Assembly: GCA_003554865.1 (NCBI GenBank)
Contig: PWHJ01000001.1
Span: 78,046 to 142,045, forward strand
Reading direction: 5' to 3'
Length of the DNA: 64,000 nucleotides
Origin: Bacteroidota bacterium
GTDB taxonomy: Bacteria > Bacteroidota > Bacteroidia > Bacteroidales > PUMT01
This document shows, in pieces, positions 18,800 to 27,161 of the stretch. The notes beneath the pieces are model-generated. The model worked only from the letters and a program-made list of their open reading frames with translations, was not told where the DNA came from and searched no databases. The first letter of the stretch is position 1. Every line of letters begins with the position of its first letter. The translations under genes and the position numbers were made by a program.

Positions 18800-19750
18800 A
18801 TGCACAAATTTATAATTTCCAATGCCGTGGTTGCAGCAAAAGGTTTTGCAGTTGGAGCGGCCAATGTGATACCGGGCGTCTCGGGCGGGACAATTGCTCT
18901 TGTGACCGGAATATTCGAAAAACTTATCCATTCCATCCGCTCAATAGACCGGGAAGCATTAAGATTGTTGTTTACCGGACATTTTGCTGATTTCTCAAAA
19001 CGTATAAATTTTTTTTTTCTGACCCTCTTTTTCTCAGGTGTCATAATCAGCATATTTACACTTGCCAGGGTACTTGAGTATATGTTCCAGAATTATCCTG
19101 TTTTAATATGGGCCTACTTTTTCGGCCTCATAATGGCATCTGTACTTTATGTGGGCAAATCGGTAAAAAAGTGGAGCCCATTAGTATTGTTTTTTCTTTT
19201 TGCAGGGACTTGCACTGCCTTATATATTTCTTTTGTTTCTCCGGCCACGGAAAATGAAAATTTTTTATATCTTATGCTATCCGGAGCGGTGGCAGTTTGC
19301 AGTATGATACTGCCCGGACTTTCGGGCTCATTTATACTTATAATAATGGGAAACTACCAGCTTGTGGCAATAGAGGCAATAAACCACCTGAGGGGAGATA
19401 TCCTTTTGCCCGTTTTTTTGGGTATAGTTTCGGGTCTGATTCTTTTTTCCAGAATTTTGTCATGGTTGTTCAAAAGTTACAGGGACCAGACCCTTTCACT
19501 TCTTACAGGATTTATTGCAGGATCACTGGCAATTCTTTGGCCATGGAAAGATCCTGTTTATCACACAAATGCGGCAGGCAATATTGTTTTAAGGCCTGAC
19601 GGGTCGCCTGTTGTAAGCGGATATGAACACTATATCCCTGGAGGTTTTACCCCCGAAGTACTTACAGCCTTAATTGTAATGATTGCAGGATTCTTATCAA
19701 TACTTATAATCGAATTTATTGCTGAGAGAAAGATTAACAAACCGGCTTAA
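18800..19750 (+). CDS. DUF368 (PopT-type) polyprenyl-phosphate transporter
   Basis: A 316-residue polytopic membrane protein with about 8-9 hydrophobic segments. The family signature AANVIPGVSGGTIALVTGI is near the N-terminus, and a repeat of it (MILPGLSGSFILIIMG) lies near the middle, indicating an inverted duplication. DUF368 members have been shown in other bacteria to return undecaprenyl phosphate across the cytoplasmic membrane for envelope synthesis. Applying that here is inference from family membership. Confidence 0.85.
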   Translation: MHKFIISNAVVAAKGFAVGAANVIPGVSGGTIALVTGIFEKLIHSIRSIDREALRLLFTGHFADFSKRINFFFLTLFFSGVIISIFTLARVLEYMFQNYPVLIWAYFFGLIMASVLYVGKSVKKWSPLVLFFLFAGTCTALYISFVSPATENENFLYLMLSGAVAVCSMILPGLSGSFILIIMGNYQLVAIEAINHLRGDILLPVFLGIVSGLILFSRILSWLFKSYRDQTLSLLTGFIAGSLAILWPWKDPVYHTNAAGNIVLRPDGSPVVSGYEHYIPGGFTPEVLTALIVMIAGFLSILIIEFIAERKINKPA

Positions 19751-19763
19751 CATAACAAGCTTA

Positions 19764-19771
19764 TATTTTTG
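19764..19771 (+). promoter_or_regulatory. Candidate -7 box before RND operon
   Basis: TATTTTTG matches TAnnTTTG and lies 42 bases before the adaptor ATG. There is no good -33 TTG. Co-transcription from DUF368 is possible. Confidence 0.35.
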
Positions 19772-19813
19772 ATTTTTAAATATTTGTGTATTTTTACTTA
19801 AAATACTACATTA

Positions 19814-20923
19814 ATGCAGGTCCCTGTTTTTTTTAACTGCTGTGCTGCAGTATTTTTTATATTGCTCTCAGGCTGCAATTCAACCCCGGAGGCCCCTGAA
19901 GAAGAGACCATACCTGTGAGGGTTTTTACTACCGAAAAGAGGGAGTATTATCGTACTGTTCAAACAAGCGGACGCGTCGACTACCGGCTTAGCTATAATC
20001 TCAGTTTTAAAACGGGGGGAATTATCAGCTCTGTATTGGCAGGTGAAGGCAAGGTAGTTGAAAAAGGGGAATTACTTGCCACTCTTGATCTTTCTGAAAT
20101 ACGCTCAAGGGAAAATCAGGCTGTTGCCGCTCTGGAAAAAGCAGAGCGGGACAAACAAAGGGTTGCTGACCTGTTTCAGGAGGGCGCTGCAACCAGGGAG
20201 CAGGTGGAAAATGCTAAAACCGCCTATGAAATCGCCAAATCCGATTTGCAAATTGCAAGCTTTAACCGTCTGCACTCTTCAGTTTACGCTCCTTCCCGCG
20301 GAAAAGTCCTCAGGATCATGGCCGATGAAAATGAGCTTGTCGCACCCGGTCAGCCTGTAATATTGCTTGGTTGTGAAGAACAAAGGCTGGTCCTTAAAGC
20401 TTTTGTTAGCGACCGTCAAAGAATGATACTTCAAAAGGGGGATTCCGCTAATGTTTCATTTGATGCCTTAGCGGGTGAGAAAGTCAGGGCTGTGGTCTCG
20501 GAAATGGCTCCCATGGCTGATCCCTATACCGGCATGTATGAAGTGAAGCTGGATTTCCCCGGTTTACACTCCCCTCTTATGCCGGGATTTATCGGGAAGG
20601 CTGCAATAACAAGTGCAAAGGGCGCGGAATTCGTTTCCATTCCCCCTGAATCCCTTGCAGGGGCTACAGGTAAGAGCGGTTATATTTTTCTGGTTGAAAA
20701 AGGGAAGGCCAGGCGCAGAAATATTACAATTGACCGTATTTATCAGGATCGTCTGCTAATTTCTGCCGGGATCTCACATGGTGATACTGTTATAGTCGAG
20801 GGTGCCGGTTTTGTCAGAAATGATGACAGGGTAAGAATTGTTACCTCTAAAGAAAAGCAGCCGGAGAAACTACAGGAGAATGTTAGTGAAAATGATACAG
20901 TTTTTATTCAAAAAAATCTGTAA
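19814..20923 (+). CDS. RND efflux periplasmic adaptor lipoprotein
   Basis: A 369-residue HlyD/AcrA-type adaptor. The N-terminus ends in a lipobox (LLSGC, Cys about residue 21), so it should be anchored in the inner membrane as a lipoprotein. Lipoyl-like halves flank a short coiled-coil hairpin (about 90-145), followed by beta-barrel and membrane-proximal domains. It would bridge the pump at 20942, which starts 18 bases later, to an outer-membrane channel. No TolC-family gene is adjacent. Confidence 0.9.
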   Translation: MQVPVFFNCCAAVFFILLSGCNSTPEAPEEETIPVRVFTTEKREYYRTVQTSGRVDYRLSYNLSFKTGGIISSVLAGEGKVVEKGELLATLDLSEIRSRENQAVAALEKAERDKQRVADLFQEGAATREQVENAKTAYEIAKSDLQIASFNRLHSSVYAPSRGKVLRIMADENELVAPGQPVILLGCEEQRLVLKAFVSDRQRMILQKGDSANVSFDALAGEKVRAVVSEMAPMADPYTGMYEVKLDFPGLHSPLMPGFIGKAAITSAKGAEFVSIPPESLAGATGKSGYIFLVEKGKARRRNITIDRIYQDRLLISAGISHGDTVIVEGAGFVRNDDRVRIVTSKEKQPEKLQENVSENDTVFIQKNL

Positions 20924-20941
20924 ATCAGTTAATTCAAGTTA

Positions 20942-23900
20942 ATGCGATTTTCAAGGTTTTTTATTGAAAATTACCACTTTACGCTGGTTATTTTCATAAT
21001 AATTCTGGTGATGGGGGGGTATTCCTTCTTCACCATGCCGCGCATGGAAGATCCTGTAGTATACATTTCCGGAGGGTCTGTAATTGTAATTTATCCGGGT
21101 GCAAGTCCGCAGGACATGGAGCAGATGGTGGCAATACCAATTGAAGAGGCTGTAAATGAGCTGGATGATATAAGGAGGATCAACACCAGCCTGCGTGACG
21201 GTGTTGCCACTATCAGTGTTGAGTTTGAACACTGGACTGATGCAAGAGATAAATACAACGAAATGGTAATGAGGATAAATGAGGTTGAACGGACCCTTCC
21301 CGGGGAGATTTTAAGCCTTGAGACGGTTCAGTGGACCAGCACGGATGTGTCAATAATGCAGCTTGCGCTCGTTTCAGAGTTTGCCGGCTTCGAAGAGCTG
21401 GAGAGGCATGCAGAATATCTGAAAAGAAAAATTGAAACTATCGACGGTATCAGAAAGGTGAAGCTGCACGCCATACCGGAGATGGAGCTAAGGATTTCCC
21501 CCGATATGGAAAAGATGGCAGCCGTGAATATTTCCCTCGGCCAGATTAAATCAGCCATAGAAAGTGCCAATGCAAACATTCCCGGCGGAAACATCAATGT
21601 GGGAGGCAGATCCTTCAGTGTTAAGACAAGCGGCGCCTACAGATCTCCCGATGAAGTGCGCAGGACGATAGTGGGGGCTTACCGGGGAAGAACAGTTTAT
21701 CTTGAGAATATTGCAAATGTGGATTTTGATTTTGGGGACAATCTTTATTATGCCCGCTACAACGGAGAAAGGGCGGTTTTTCTTTCTGTTCAGCAGCAGG
21801 AGGGAATGAACGTTTTCCGAATGACTCAGGCAATAGATGATAAAATTGATCAATACATAAGGGATTATTCCCAAGATGAGATCCGATGTGTAAAGGTTTT
21901 CGATCAGTCTGAAAACGTTGACAGGCGCATAAATAATTTTCTGGTTAACCTGTTTCAGGGTATTTTTCTGGTAGGGGTGGTTGTTTTTTTGACTATGGGC
22001 CTTAAATCTTCATTTATAGTGATAATGGCCGTCCCCCTCTCCATAGTTACCGGACTGGGTGTTGTTGACATTTCCGGATTTGCGCTGGAGCAGGTTTCTA
22101 TTGCGGCGCTTGTGGTGGCACTCGGTTTGCTTGTAGACAATTCCATAGTTTTGGTTGACAATGTTAACCGTTTCCTGAAAAAAGGATATGAGCCTAAACT
22201 TGCTGCAGTTGAAAGTGTATCTGAAATAGGACGCCCAGTTATAAGCGCAACCGCTACTACATTTCTGGCATTTATTCCTGTGATACTGCTCCCGGACAAG
22301 GCGGGCGACTATATAAGAAGTCTGCCGGTCACAATTATTGCCACCCTGGGCTTTTCGCTTCTTATAACCCTTTCTCTGTCACCTCTTCTGGCAAGCCGTT
22401 TTTTTAAAAAAGCAGATTATAACAGTAGTGGCAAAAGTGGTGGCCGGGTATTCGAGCGATTATTGAAATGGATAATTCTAAACCCCTATAGGACAACACT
22501 TAATTTTGTGTTATCCAGAAGGTGGCTGGCACTTTTTATTGCCATTGGCATGCTTGGCTTTTCTCTTTGGATATTCACTTTTGTGGGGGTTAGCTTTTTC
22601 CCGAAGGCCGAGACACCCCAGTTGATGGTCCGCATTGACAAGCCTGAGGGGACAGCCATAGATAAAACCGACAGTGCTGCAAGATGGGTGGAATCGGTTT
22701 TAGACACCATACCGCTTGTAAGCCATTATGCCACCAATATAGGCAAGGGAAACCCCCGTATATATTATAATATTTTCTCAAGGCCTTATGCCCGGAATTA
22801 TTCTGAGATATATGCCGAACTCGAACGCTACGATGTGAGAGAATATGAGACTCTGGTGAGAAACCTGCGGCGTACTTTTGCAGGGTATCCGGGTGCTTCG
22901 GTTACAGTCAGGGAATTTGAGCAGGGAGTGCCCATGGAAGCAGCGGTTGAAATATATATAACAGGTGACGATACGCAGCTGCTGCGGAAAATTTCACAAG
23001 ATGTCGAGCAAATGCTCTCTGAGCGTGAAGGTGCGATAAATGTGGAAAACCTTCTTGACAAATCCCAAACCGGGCTCCATTTTGTAATTAACCGTGAAAA
23101 GGCCGGTATGCTTGGTGTGCCGATTCATGAGATAGACAGAACAATACGTATGGCGATCAGTGGTATTACGGTTTCCCGGTTCAGGGATGAAGCGGGGAAG
23201 GAGTATGGCATTGTTCTCAGGATGCCCGAGGGGGACAGGGTAAGGGTTGAGGATCTGGATCGTATATATATATCGTCTCTTGAGGGAAAACAGGTTAACT
23301 TGGGACAGCTTGCATCTTTGGAATTTGAAACCACCCCCAGTCTGGTATCGAGATTCAATTTGCAGCGCAGTGCAAGGGTACTGGCAGATGTACGCCGCGG
23401 TTACACCCTCAATGAAGTGATAGACCCTGTGCTTGCTCAGCTTGGGGATTATCAGTTTCCACCCGGTTACGGGTATTATGTTGCAGGTGAGCTTGAAAGC
23501 CGCAGGGAAACATTCACAGGAATGAAGCGGGCTATCCTGATAGCTGTAATTATGATTTTCGGCGTACTGGTCTTTCAGTTCCGTTCCTTCACTCAGCCGC
23601 TCATAATTTTTTCAGCTGTTCCCCTGGCTGTAATAGGTTCCATATGGGCTTTGTTTATTACAGGCTACACCTTTTCATTTACAGCATTCATAGGGTTGAT
23701 TAGTCTGATTGGCATTGTTATAAACAATTCAATAATACTTGTAGACTATACCAACAGGCTTGTAAAAAACGGACTTGATACAGGTCATGCGCTTTGTCAG
23801 GCAGGATCCACAAGGTTTACCCCAATAGTGCTCACATCTCTGACAACTATAGGCGGACTGCTCCCGCTGACCCTTAAGGGGGGTACTTTGTGGGCCCCGA

Positions 23901-24025
23901 TGGGGTGGACTATAATCGGTGGACTTATTACATCTACATTTCTCACACTTTTAGTTGTACCTGTTCTTTACAAAACATACTGCTCAATTAACCACCTGTT
24001 TAAACCCGGTAATTCACAAATGTAA
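20942..24025 (+). CDS. RND-family efflux transporter permease
   Basis: A 1027-residue AcrB/HAE-type inner-membrane pump. An N-terminal helix, two large periplasmic loops and two blocks of transmembrane helices (about 335-540 and 850-1020) give the usual duplicated architecture. In the helix that carries the proton-relay pair in AcrB, the motif is GLLVDNSIVLVDN, with one Asp kept and Asn at the second position, as in many Bacteroidota pumps. Substrates cannot be read from the sequence. It forms an operon with the adaptor, and no terminator is seen after it. Confidence 0.92.
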   Translation: MRFSRFFIENYHFTLVIFIIILVMGGYSFFTMPRMEDPVVYISGGSVIVIYPGASPQDMEQMVAIPIEEAVNELDDIRRINTSLRDGVATISVEFEHWTDARDKYNEMVMRINEVERTLPGEILSLETVQWTSTDVSIMQLALVSEFAGFEELERHAEYLKRKIETIDGIRKVKLHAIPEMELRISPDMEKMAAVNISLGQIKSAIESANANIPGGNINVGGRSFSVKTSGAYRSPDEVRRTIVGAYRGRTVYLENIANVDFDFGDNLYYARYNGERAVFLSVQQQEGMNVFRMTQAIDDKIDQYIRDYSQDEIRCVKVFDQSENVDRRINNFLVNLFQGIFLVGVVVFLTMGLKSSFIVIMAVPLSIVTGLGVVDISGFALEQVSIAALVVALGLLVDNSIVLVDNVNRFLKKGYEPKLAAVESVSEIGRPVISATATTFLAFIPVILLPDKAGDYIRSLPVTIIATLGFSLLITLSLSPLLASRFFKKADYNSSGKSGGRVFERLLKWIILNPYRTTLNFVLSRRWLALFIAIGMLGFSLWIFTFVGVSFFPKAETPQLMVRIDKPEGTAIDKTDSAARWVESVLDTIPLVSHYATNIGKGNPRIYYNIFSRPYARNYSEIYAELERYDVREYETLVRNLRRTFAGYPGASVTVREFEQGVPMEAAVEIYITGDDTQLLRKISQDVEQMLSEREGAINVENLLDKSQTGLHFVINREKAGMLGVPIHEIDRTIRMAISGITVSRFRDEAGKEYGIVLRMPEGDRVRVEDLDRIYISSLEGKQVNLGQLASLEFETTPSLVSRFNLQRSARVLADVRRGYTLNEVIDPVLAQLGDYQFPPGYGYYVAGELESRRETFTGMKRAILIAVIMIFGVLVFQFRSFTQPLIIFSAVPLAVIGSIWALFITGYTFSFTAFIGLISLIGIVINNSIILVDYTNRLVKNGLDTGHALCQAGSTRFTPIVLTSLTTIGGLLPLTLKGGTLWAPMGWTIIGGLITSTFLTLLVVPVLYKTYCSINHLFKPGNSQM

Positions 24026-24284
24026 TTAGCCTGAAATCAAAAACAACGGTTATATTTGTAAATTTATTTAATAATAATAAACGGATAACCAGTTTGTTAT
24101 ATCTTTTATATAAAGTAAATATATAAATAAGGGTTGAATATTTTGTATAGCTGTAAACAAAAGGGTCTGGTTGCAGATCAAAAGTATTCATAACCAGCAA
24201 TTTAATAAATTTAAAAGAACTGGTGCTTCAATATCTTGTATAAACAAATCTGATCAAATGGTTACAAAAGTAAATCAAGATAAT
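24026..24284. other. AT-rich intergenic DNA after RND pump
   Basis: AT-rich DNA with an isolated TATATTTG (24051-24058), lacking a -33 element. No gene, tRNA or terminator was recognised before the inverted repeat at 24285. Confidence 0.35.
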
Positions 24285-24318
24285 TACAAATGTGACATAT
24301 AAAATTGTTACATTTGTA
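24285..24318. promoter_or_regulatory. Inverted repeat overlapping a -7 box upstream of XRE gene
   Basis: The arms TACAAATGTGAC (24285-24296) and GTTACATTTGTA (24307-24318) are complementary at 11 of 12 positions, with a 10-base spacer. The right arm contains TACATTTG (24309-24316), a TAnnTTTG -7 box. A protein bound here would block that promoter. The layout suggests an operator, possibly for the XRE regulator 175 bases downstream. Confidence 0.55.
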
Positions 24319-24355
24319 TAGAGCAAAAATTAATGGAATTTACAATTCACTAATA

Positions 24356-24492
24356 TTATGAACTCCCTGATAGCTTAAGCTAACAAAAAAACATGTATAA
24401 ATCATGTGGGTTCATTCAGAATAAAAGAAATGAATATTTGATATAATTTAATAAATCACTGAATATTAGCTTAATAAATCTAATTTGCAGAT
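24356..24492 (+). promoter_or_regulatory. 137-base structured leader/promoter element, copy A
   Basis: Homologous to 32132-32268 and ending exactly at the ATG of the next gene in both cases. TTATGAAC is 137 bases, and TTAGCTTAAT 27 bases, before the ATG in both copies. Outer arms ATGAACTCCC (24358-24367) and GTGGGTTCAT (24406-24415) can pair. Inside is the perfect palindrome TAGCTTAAGCTA (24371-24382), and ATTCA/TGAAT (24414-24435) forms a further hairpin. It ends with a TAATTTG box. It may be a 5' leader transcribed from 24309 or a DNA-level promoter cassette. Confidence 0.5.
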
Positions 24493-24966
24493 ATGCAGGA
24501 CAGGTTAATGAAGTTGCTGAACCACGAAAATCTTTCTTCAAAGCAGTTCGCAAACTTAATAGGCGTGCAGCCTTCAAGTGTATCCCATATTTTATCGGGA
24601 CGCAATAAGCCAAGTTTTGACTTTATTGAAAAAATTGTTGAAAATTACCCCCGTCTTAATGTTGAATGGCTTATAAGCGGGAAAGGTTCAATGTATAAAA
24701 ACAAAGAAGAACAAAATTTATTCAGTGGATTACAAAATCAAAAAGATGAAAATAAAGAGCCTGAACCTCAAATTACAAATGTGAATTCCGGAGTTGAGCC
24801 TCCAAAAAACATTCAAAAGGATAAGGAGGCTAAGCATGCAGCTGAAAATAATAAGGCTGCTGAAGTACAGGATAAAAAAAATGAGACCGGAAAGGGTAAA
24901 AAAGTCAAAATGATAATTGTAATCTACAATGACAAGACTTTTTCGGAATATTTCCCAGGGGAATGA
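24493..24966 (+). CDS. XRE-family helix-turn-helix regulator
   Basis: A 157-residue protein with an N-terminal Cro/CI-type HTH (about residues 8-62: LSSKQFANLIGVQPSSVSHI, then LSGRNKPSFDFIEKI). A hydrophilic, probably disordered Lys/Glu linker (about 70-135) follows, with a short C-terminal segment (KVKMIIVIYNDKTFSEYFP). This form is common in Bacteroidota as a small transcription regulator. It is preceded by an inverted repeat over a promoter box and by the 137-base element, so autoregulation is plausible. pyrD follows after 42 bases. Confidence 0.85.
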   Translation: MQDRLMKLLNHENLSSKQFANLIGVQPSSVSHILSGRNKPSFDFIEKIVENYPRLNVEWLISGKGSMYKNKEEQNLFSGLQNQKDENKEPEPQITNVNSGVEPPKNIQKDKEAKHAAENNKAAEVQDKKNETGKGKKVKMIIVIYNDKTFSEYFPGE

Positions 24967-25008
24967 CCTCTTTATATATTTAAATAATATAAATTTGGGG
25001 TAAAAAAC

Positions 25009-26061
25009 ATGATATATCGCCGCATAATTCGTCCGCTTCTATTTTTGCTCCCTCCCGAAACTGTACATGATCTGGTTGTTTTTTCCATGCGTATTGCTAT
25101 GAAGCTTCCGGGTATTAAATATTTGCTGAAGAAGTTTTTTTCAGTTAAAGACAAGAAACTGGAGCGCAAATTATTTGGCATTAATTTTTCTAATCCGGTC
25201 GGACTTGCAGCCGGATTTGACAAAAATGCCACAAGCTGCAATTTCCTTGATGCTTTCGGCTTCTCTTTTATAGAAATTGGAACGGTTACCCCTGAACCTC
25301 AGCAGGGCAATCCCAAGCCCCGATCTTTCAGGCTTACCAGTGACAATGCACTGATTAACCGAATGGGATTCAACAACAAGGGGGTAAGGCACGCCATGGA
25401 AAACCTGAAAAAGCGCTCACCCGGCATTATAATCGGGGGCAATATAGGAAAAAACACTATTACTCCTAATGAGGATGCAGTAAAGGATTATCTGGAATGT
25501 TTTGAAACTCTATACGACGTTGTAGATTATTTTGCCGTCAACGTTAGTTGTCCGAATATAGGAGATAAGGGAAAGCTGCAGGATAAAGAGACGCTGGAGC
25601 AAATTCTTTCCACCCTTAAAAAAAATGTTCCTCCCGGCCGGGAGAATAAGCCGGTTTTATTGAAAATTTCACCCGATCTCAACAATGATGAATTAAGCGA
25701 TGTTGTTGAAGTTGCAGAGAAGACAGGGGTTGAGGGCATAATTGCCACTAATACTACAATTACAAGGAAAAACCTGCGTACTCCCCAAAGCAGACTGGAG
25801 AAAATAGGCGACGGGGGATTGAGCGGAGAGCCTTTGCGTAAAAGATCAACCGAGGTGATAAAGTATATTTCAAAAATATCGGGAAAAAAAATACCGGTAA
25901 TAGGAGTTGGCGGCATAATGACACCGGGCGATGCAATTGAAAAACTTGAGGCCGGTGCTTCGCTTGTGCAGGTCTATACTGGTTTTATTTACAATGGGCC
26001 TGGTTTTGTCAAAGCATTAAACAAATCTTTGTTAAAATATATTGATAAAGGAGAATTGTAA
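25009..26061 (+). CDS. pyrD: Quinone-dependent dihydroorotate dehydrogenase
   Basis: A 350-residue class 2 DHODH that oxidises dihydroorotate to orotate in pyrimidine synthesis and passes electrons to quinone. The amphipathic N-terminus (about 1-40) for membrane contact, FSNPVGLAAGFDKNA, EIGTVTPEPQQGNPKPR and the FMN-phosphate site GVGGIMTP identify the class. The catalytic-base position reads NVSCPN with Cys181, where class 2 enzymes usually have Ser and class 1 enzymes have Cys. A bidirectional terminator follows at 26107. Confidence 0.95.
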   Translation: MIYRRIIRPLLFLLPPETVHDLVVFSMRIAMKLPGIKYLLKKFFSVKDKKLERKLFGINFSNPVGLAAGFDKNATSCNFLDAFGFSFIEIGTVTPEPQQGNPKPRSFRLTSDNALINRMGFNNKGVRHAMENLKKRSPGIIIGGNIGKNTITPNEDAVKDYLECFETLYDVVDYFAVNVSCPNIGDKGKLQDKETLEQILSTLKKNVPPGRENKPVLLKISPDLNNDELSDVVEVAEKTGVEGIIATNTTITRKNLRTPQSRLEKIGDGGLSGEPLRKRSTEVIKYISKISGKKIPVIGVGGIMTPGDAIEKLEAGASLVQVYTGFIYNGPGFVKALNKSLLKYIDKGEL

Positions 26062-26106
26062 TAACACTTTTATGAGGCTCAATGACTTAAAAAAAGGGCT
26101 AGAGGT

Positions 26107-26136
26107 AAAAAAAGCGGGGCTTTACCCCGCTTTTTT
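26107..26136. terminator. Bidirectional terminator between pyrD and tRNA-Lys
   Basis: Stem AAAAAAGCGGGG / CCCCGCTTTTTT with loop CTTTA. The A and T tracts make it functional in both directions: for pyrD on the plus strand and, directly abutting the CCA end, for the tRNA on the minus strand. Confidence 0.9.
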
Positions 26137-26211
26137 GGTGAATCAGCTGAGGATCGAACTCAGGACCCCATCCTTAAAAGGGATGTGCTCTACCAGCTGA
26201 GCTACTGATTC
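26136..26211 (-). tRNA. tRNA-Lys (anticodon TTT)
   Basis: On the minus strand a 76-base cloverleaf reads GAATCAG-TA-GCTC at its 5' end and CTGATTC-A-CCA at its 3' end. The 7-base acceptor stem is perfect, the discriminator is A and the CCA is encoded. The anticodon stem is CATCC/GGATG with loop CTTTTAA, giving anticodon TTT (26176-26178). The T arm CTGAG-TTCGATC-CTCAG is intact. Confidence 0.97.
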
Positions 26212-26236
26212 ATCCTTTGTTTTTGCAAAACGTGTG

Positions 26237-26267
26237 CAAATATAATATCTTGTTTTTTTAAAGCAAA
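26237..26267 (-). promoter_or_regulatory. Promoter of tRNA-Lys
   Basis: On the minus strand TTTG (26264-26267) and TATATTTG (26237-26244) are separated by 19 bases, a textbook Bacteroidota promoter. The tRNA 5' end lies 25 bases downstream. Confidence 0.8.
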
Positions 26268-26284
26268 AAATTTTTCCGATAAAA

Positions 26285-27094
26285 ATGAAAGATAAAGTTG
26301 TTATAGTAACCGGGGCATCCTCGGGCATTGGTATGGCCTGTACCAAGGAGTTTGCCAGGGCCGGGGCAAAGGTAGTTGCTGCAGCCCGTAATTATGATAT
26401 TATCAGCTCTTTGTGCGATGAGCTGAACGGTAAAGGGTATGATGCTTTTGCCGTCAAAACCGATGTATCCGTGGAAGAGGAATGCAAAAGGCTTGTGGAG
26501 TCGGCCGCCTCCCGTTACGGCAGAATAGATGTACTTGTTAACAATGCCGGCATTTCTATGCGCGCCCTGTTTGAGGAAGCAGATCTGCAGGTAATCAGAA
26601 GGGTCATGGATATTAACTTTTGGGGAACGGTTTATTGTACAAAGTTTGCATTGCCATATCTGTTAAAGGGTAAAGGGACGGTTGTCGGGATATCATCCGT
26701 TGCGGGCTATGTGGGACTTCCCGCCCGCACAGGTTATTCGGCTTCAAAATTTGCAGTTCAGGGTTTTCTGGAGGCTTTGCGTACGGAAAACAGAAAAAAG
26801 GGACTTCATGTTCTTATTGCCGCACCCGGTTTTACAGCTTCACACATCAGAAAAACGGCATTGCTCTACGACGGCTCACCCCAGGGTGATTCACCGCGGA
26901 AAGAAAAAAAAATGATGCCGGCCGAAAAAGTTGCGGTTTTTATTAAAAAAGCTGTGGAAAAAAGGAAGCCTTCACTTGTGCTCACTTTTGAGGGAAAGCT
27001 TACTGTTTTCCTTAAAAAATTTACACCCCGTATCCTTGAAAAACTTGTATATAATAATATGGCGAAAGAACCCGATTCTCCGTTTGATCAATAA
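26285..27094 (+). CDS. Short-chain dehydrogenase/reductase
   Basis: A 269-residue classical SDR. The NAD(P)-binding motif TGASSGIGMACTKEF is at the N-terminus, and NNAG (about 85) and the Ser-Tyr-Lys catalytic set (SSVAGYVGLPARTGYSASK, about 138-156) are intact. The C-terminus is basic and Lys-rich. The substrate is not predictable. It lies divergently from the tRNA gene and starts within 20 bases of the tRNA -33 element. The ECF sigma gene follows after 67 bases but has its own promoter. Confidence 0.88.
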   Translation: MKDKVVIVTGASSGIGMACTKEFARAGAKVVAAARNYDIISSLCDELNGKGYDAFAVKTDVSVEEECKRLVESAASRYGRIDVLVNNAGISMRALFEEADLQVIRRVMDINFWGTVYCTKFALPYLLKGKGTVVGISSVAGYVGLPARTGYSASKFAVQGFLEALRTENRKKGLHVLIAAPGFTASHIRKTALLYDGSPQGDSPRKEKKMMPAEKVAVFIKKAVEKRKPSLVLTFEGKLTVFLKKFTPRILEKLVYNNMAKEPDSPFDQ

Positions 27095-27123
27095 GCGGCC
27101 ATAAAAAAGTTTGAAAAAATTTT

Positions 27124-27151
27124 TGTAATGTTTTACCGGTTCTCTCGTCTT
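27124..27151 (+). promoter_or_regulatory. ECF-type promoter of sigma-factor operon
   Basis: TGTAATGTTTT (27124-27134) and CGTCTT (27146-27151) resemble the -35/-10 pair commonly seen upstream of ECF sigma genes in Bacteroidota, and are unlike the TAnnTTTG housekeeping box. The ATG is 10 bases past the -10 box. This suggests the sigma factor activates its own operon; that is inference from pattern. Confidence 0.5.
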
Positions 27152-27161
27152 TTATATAGAT

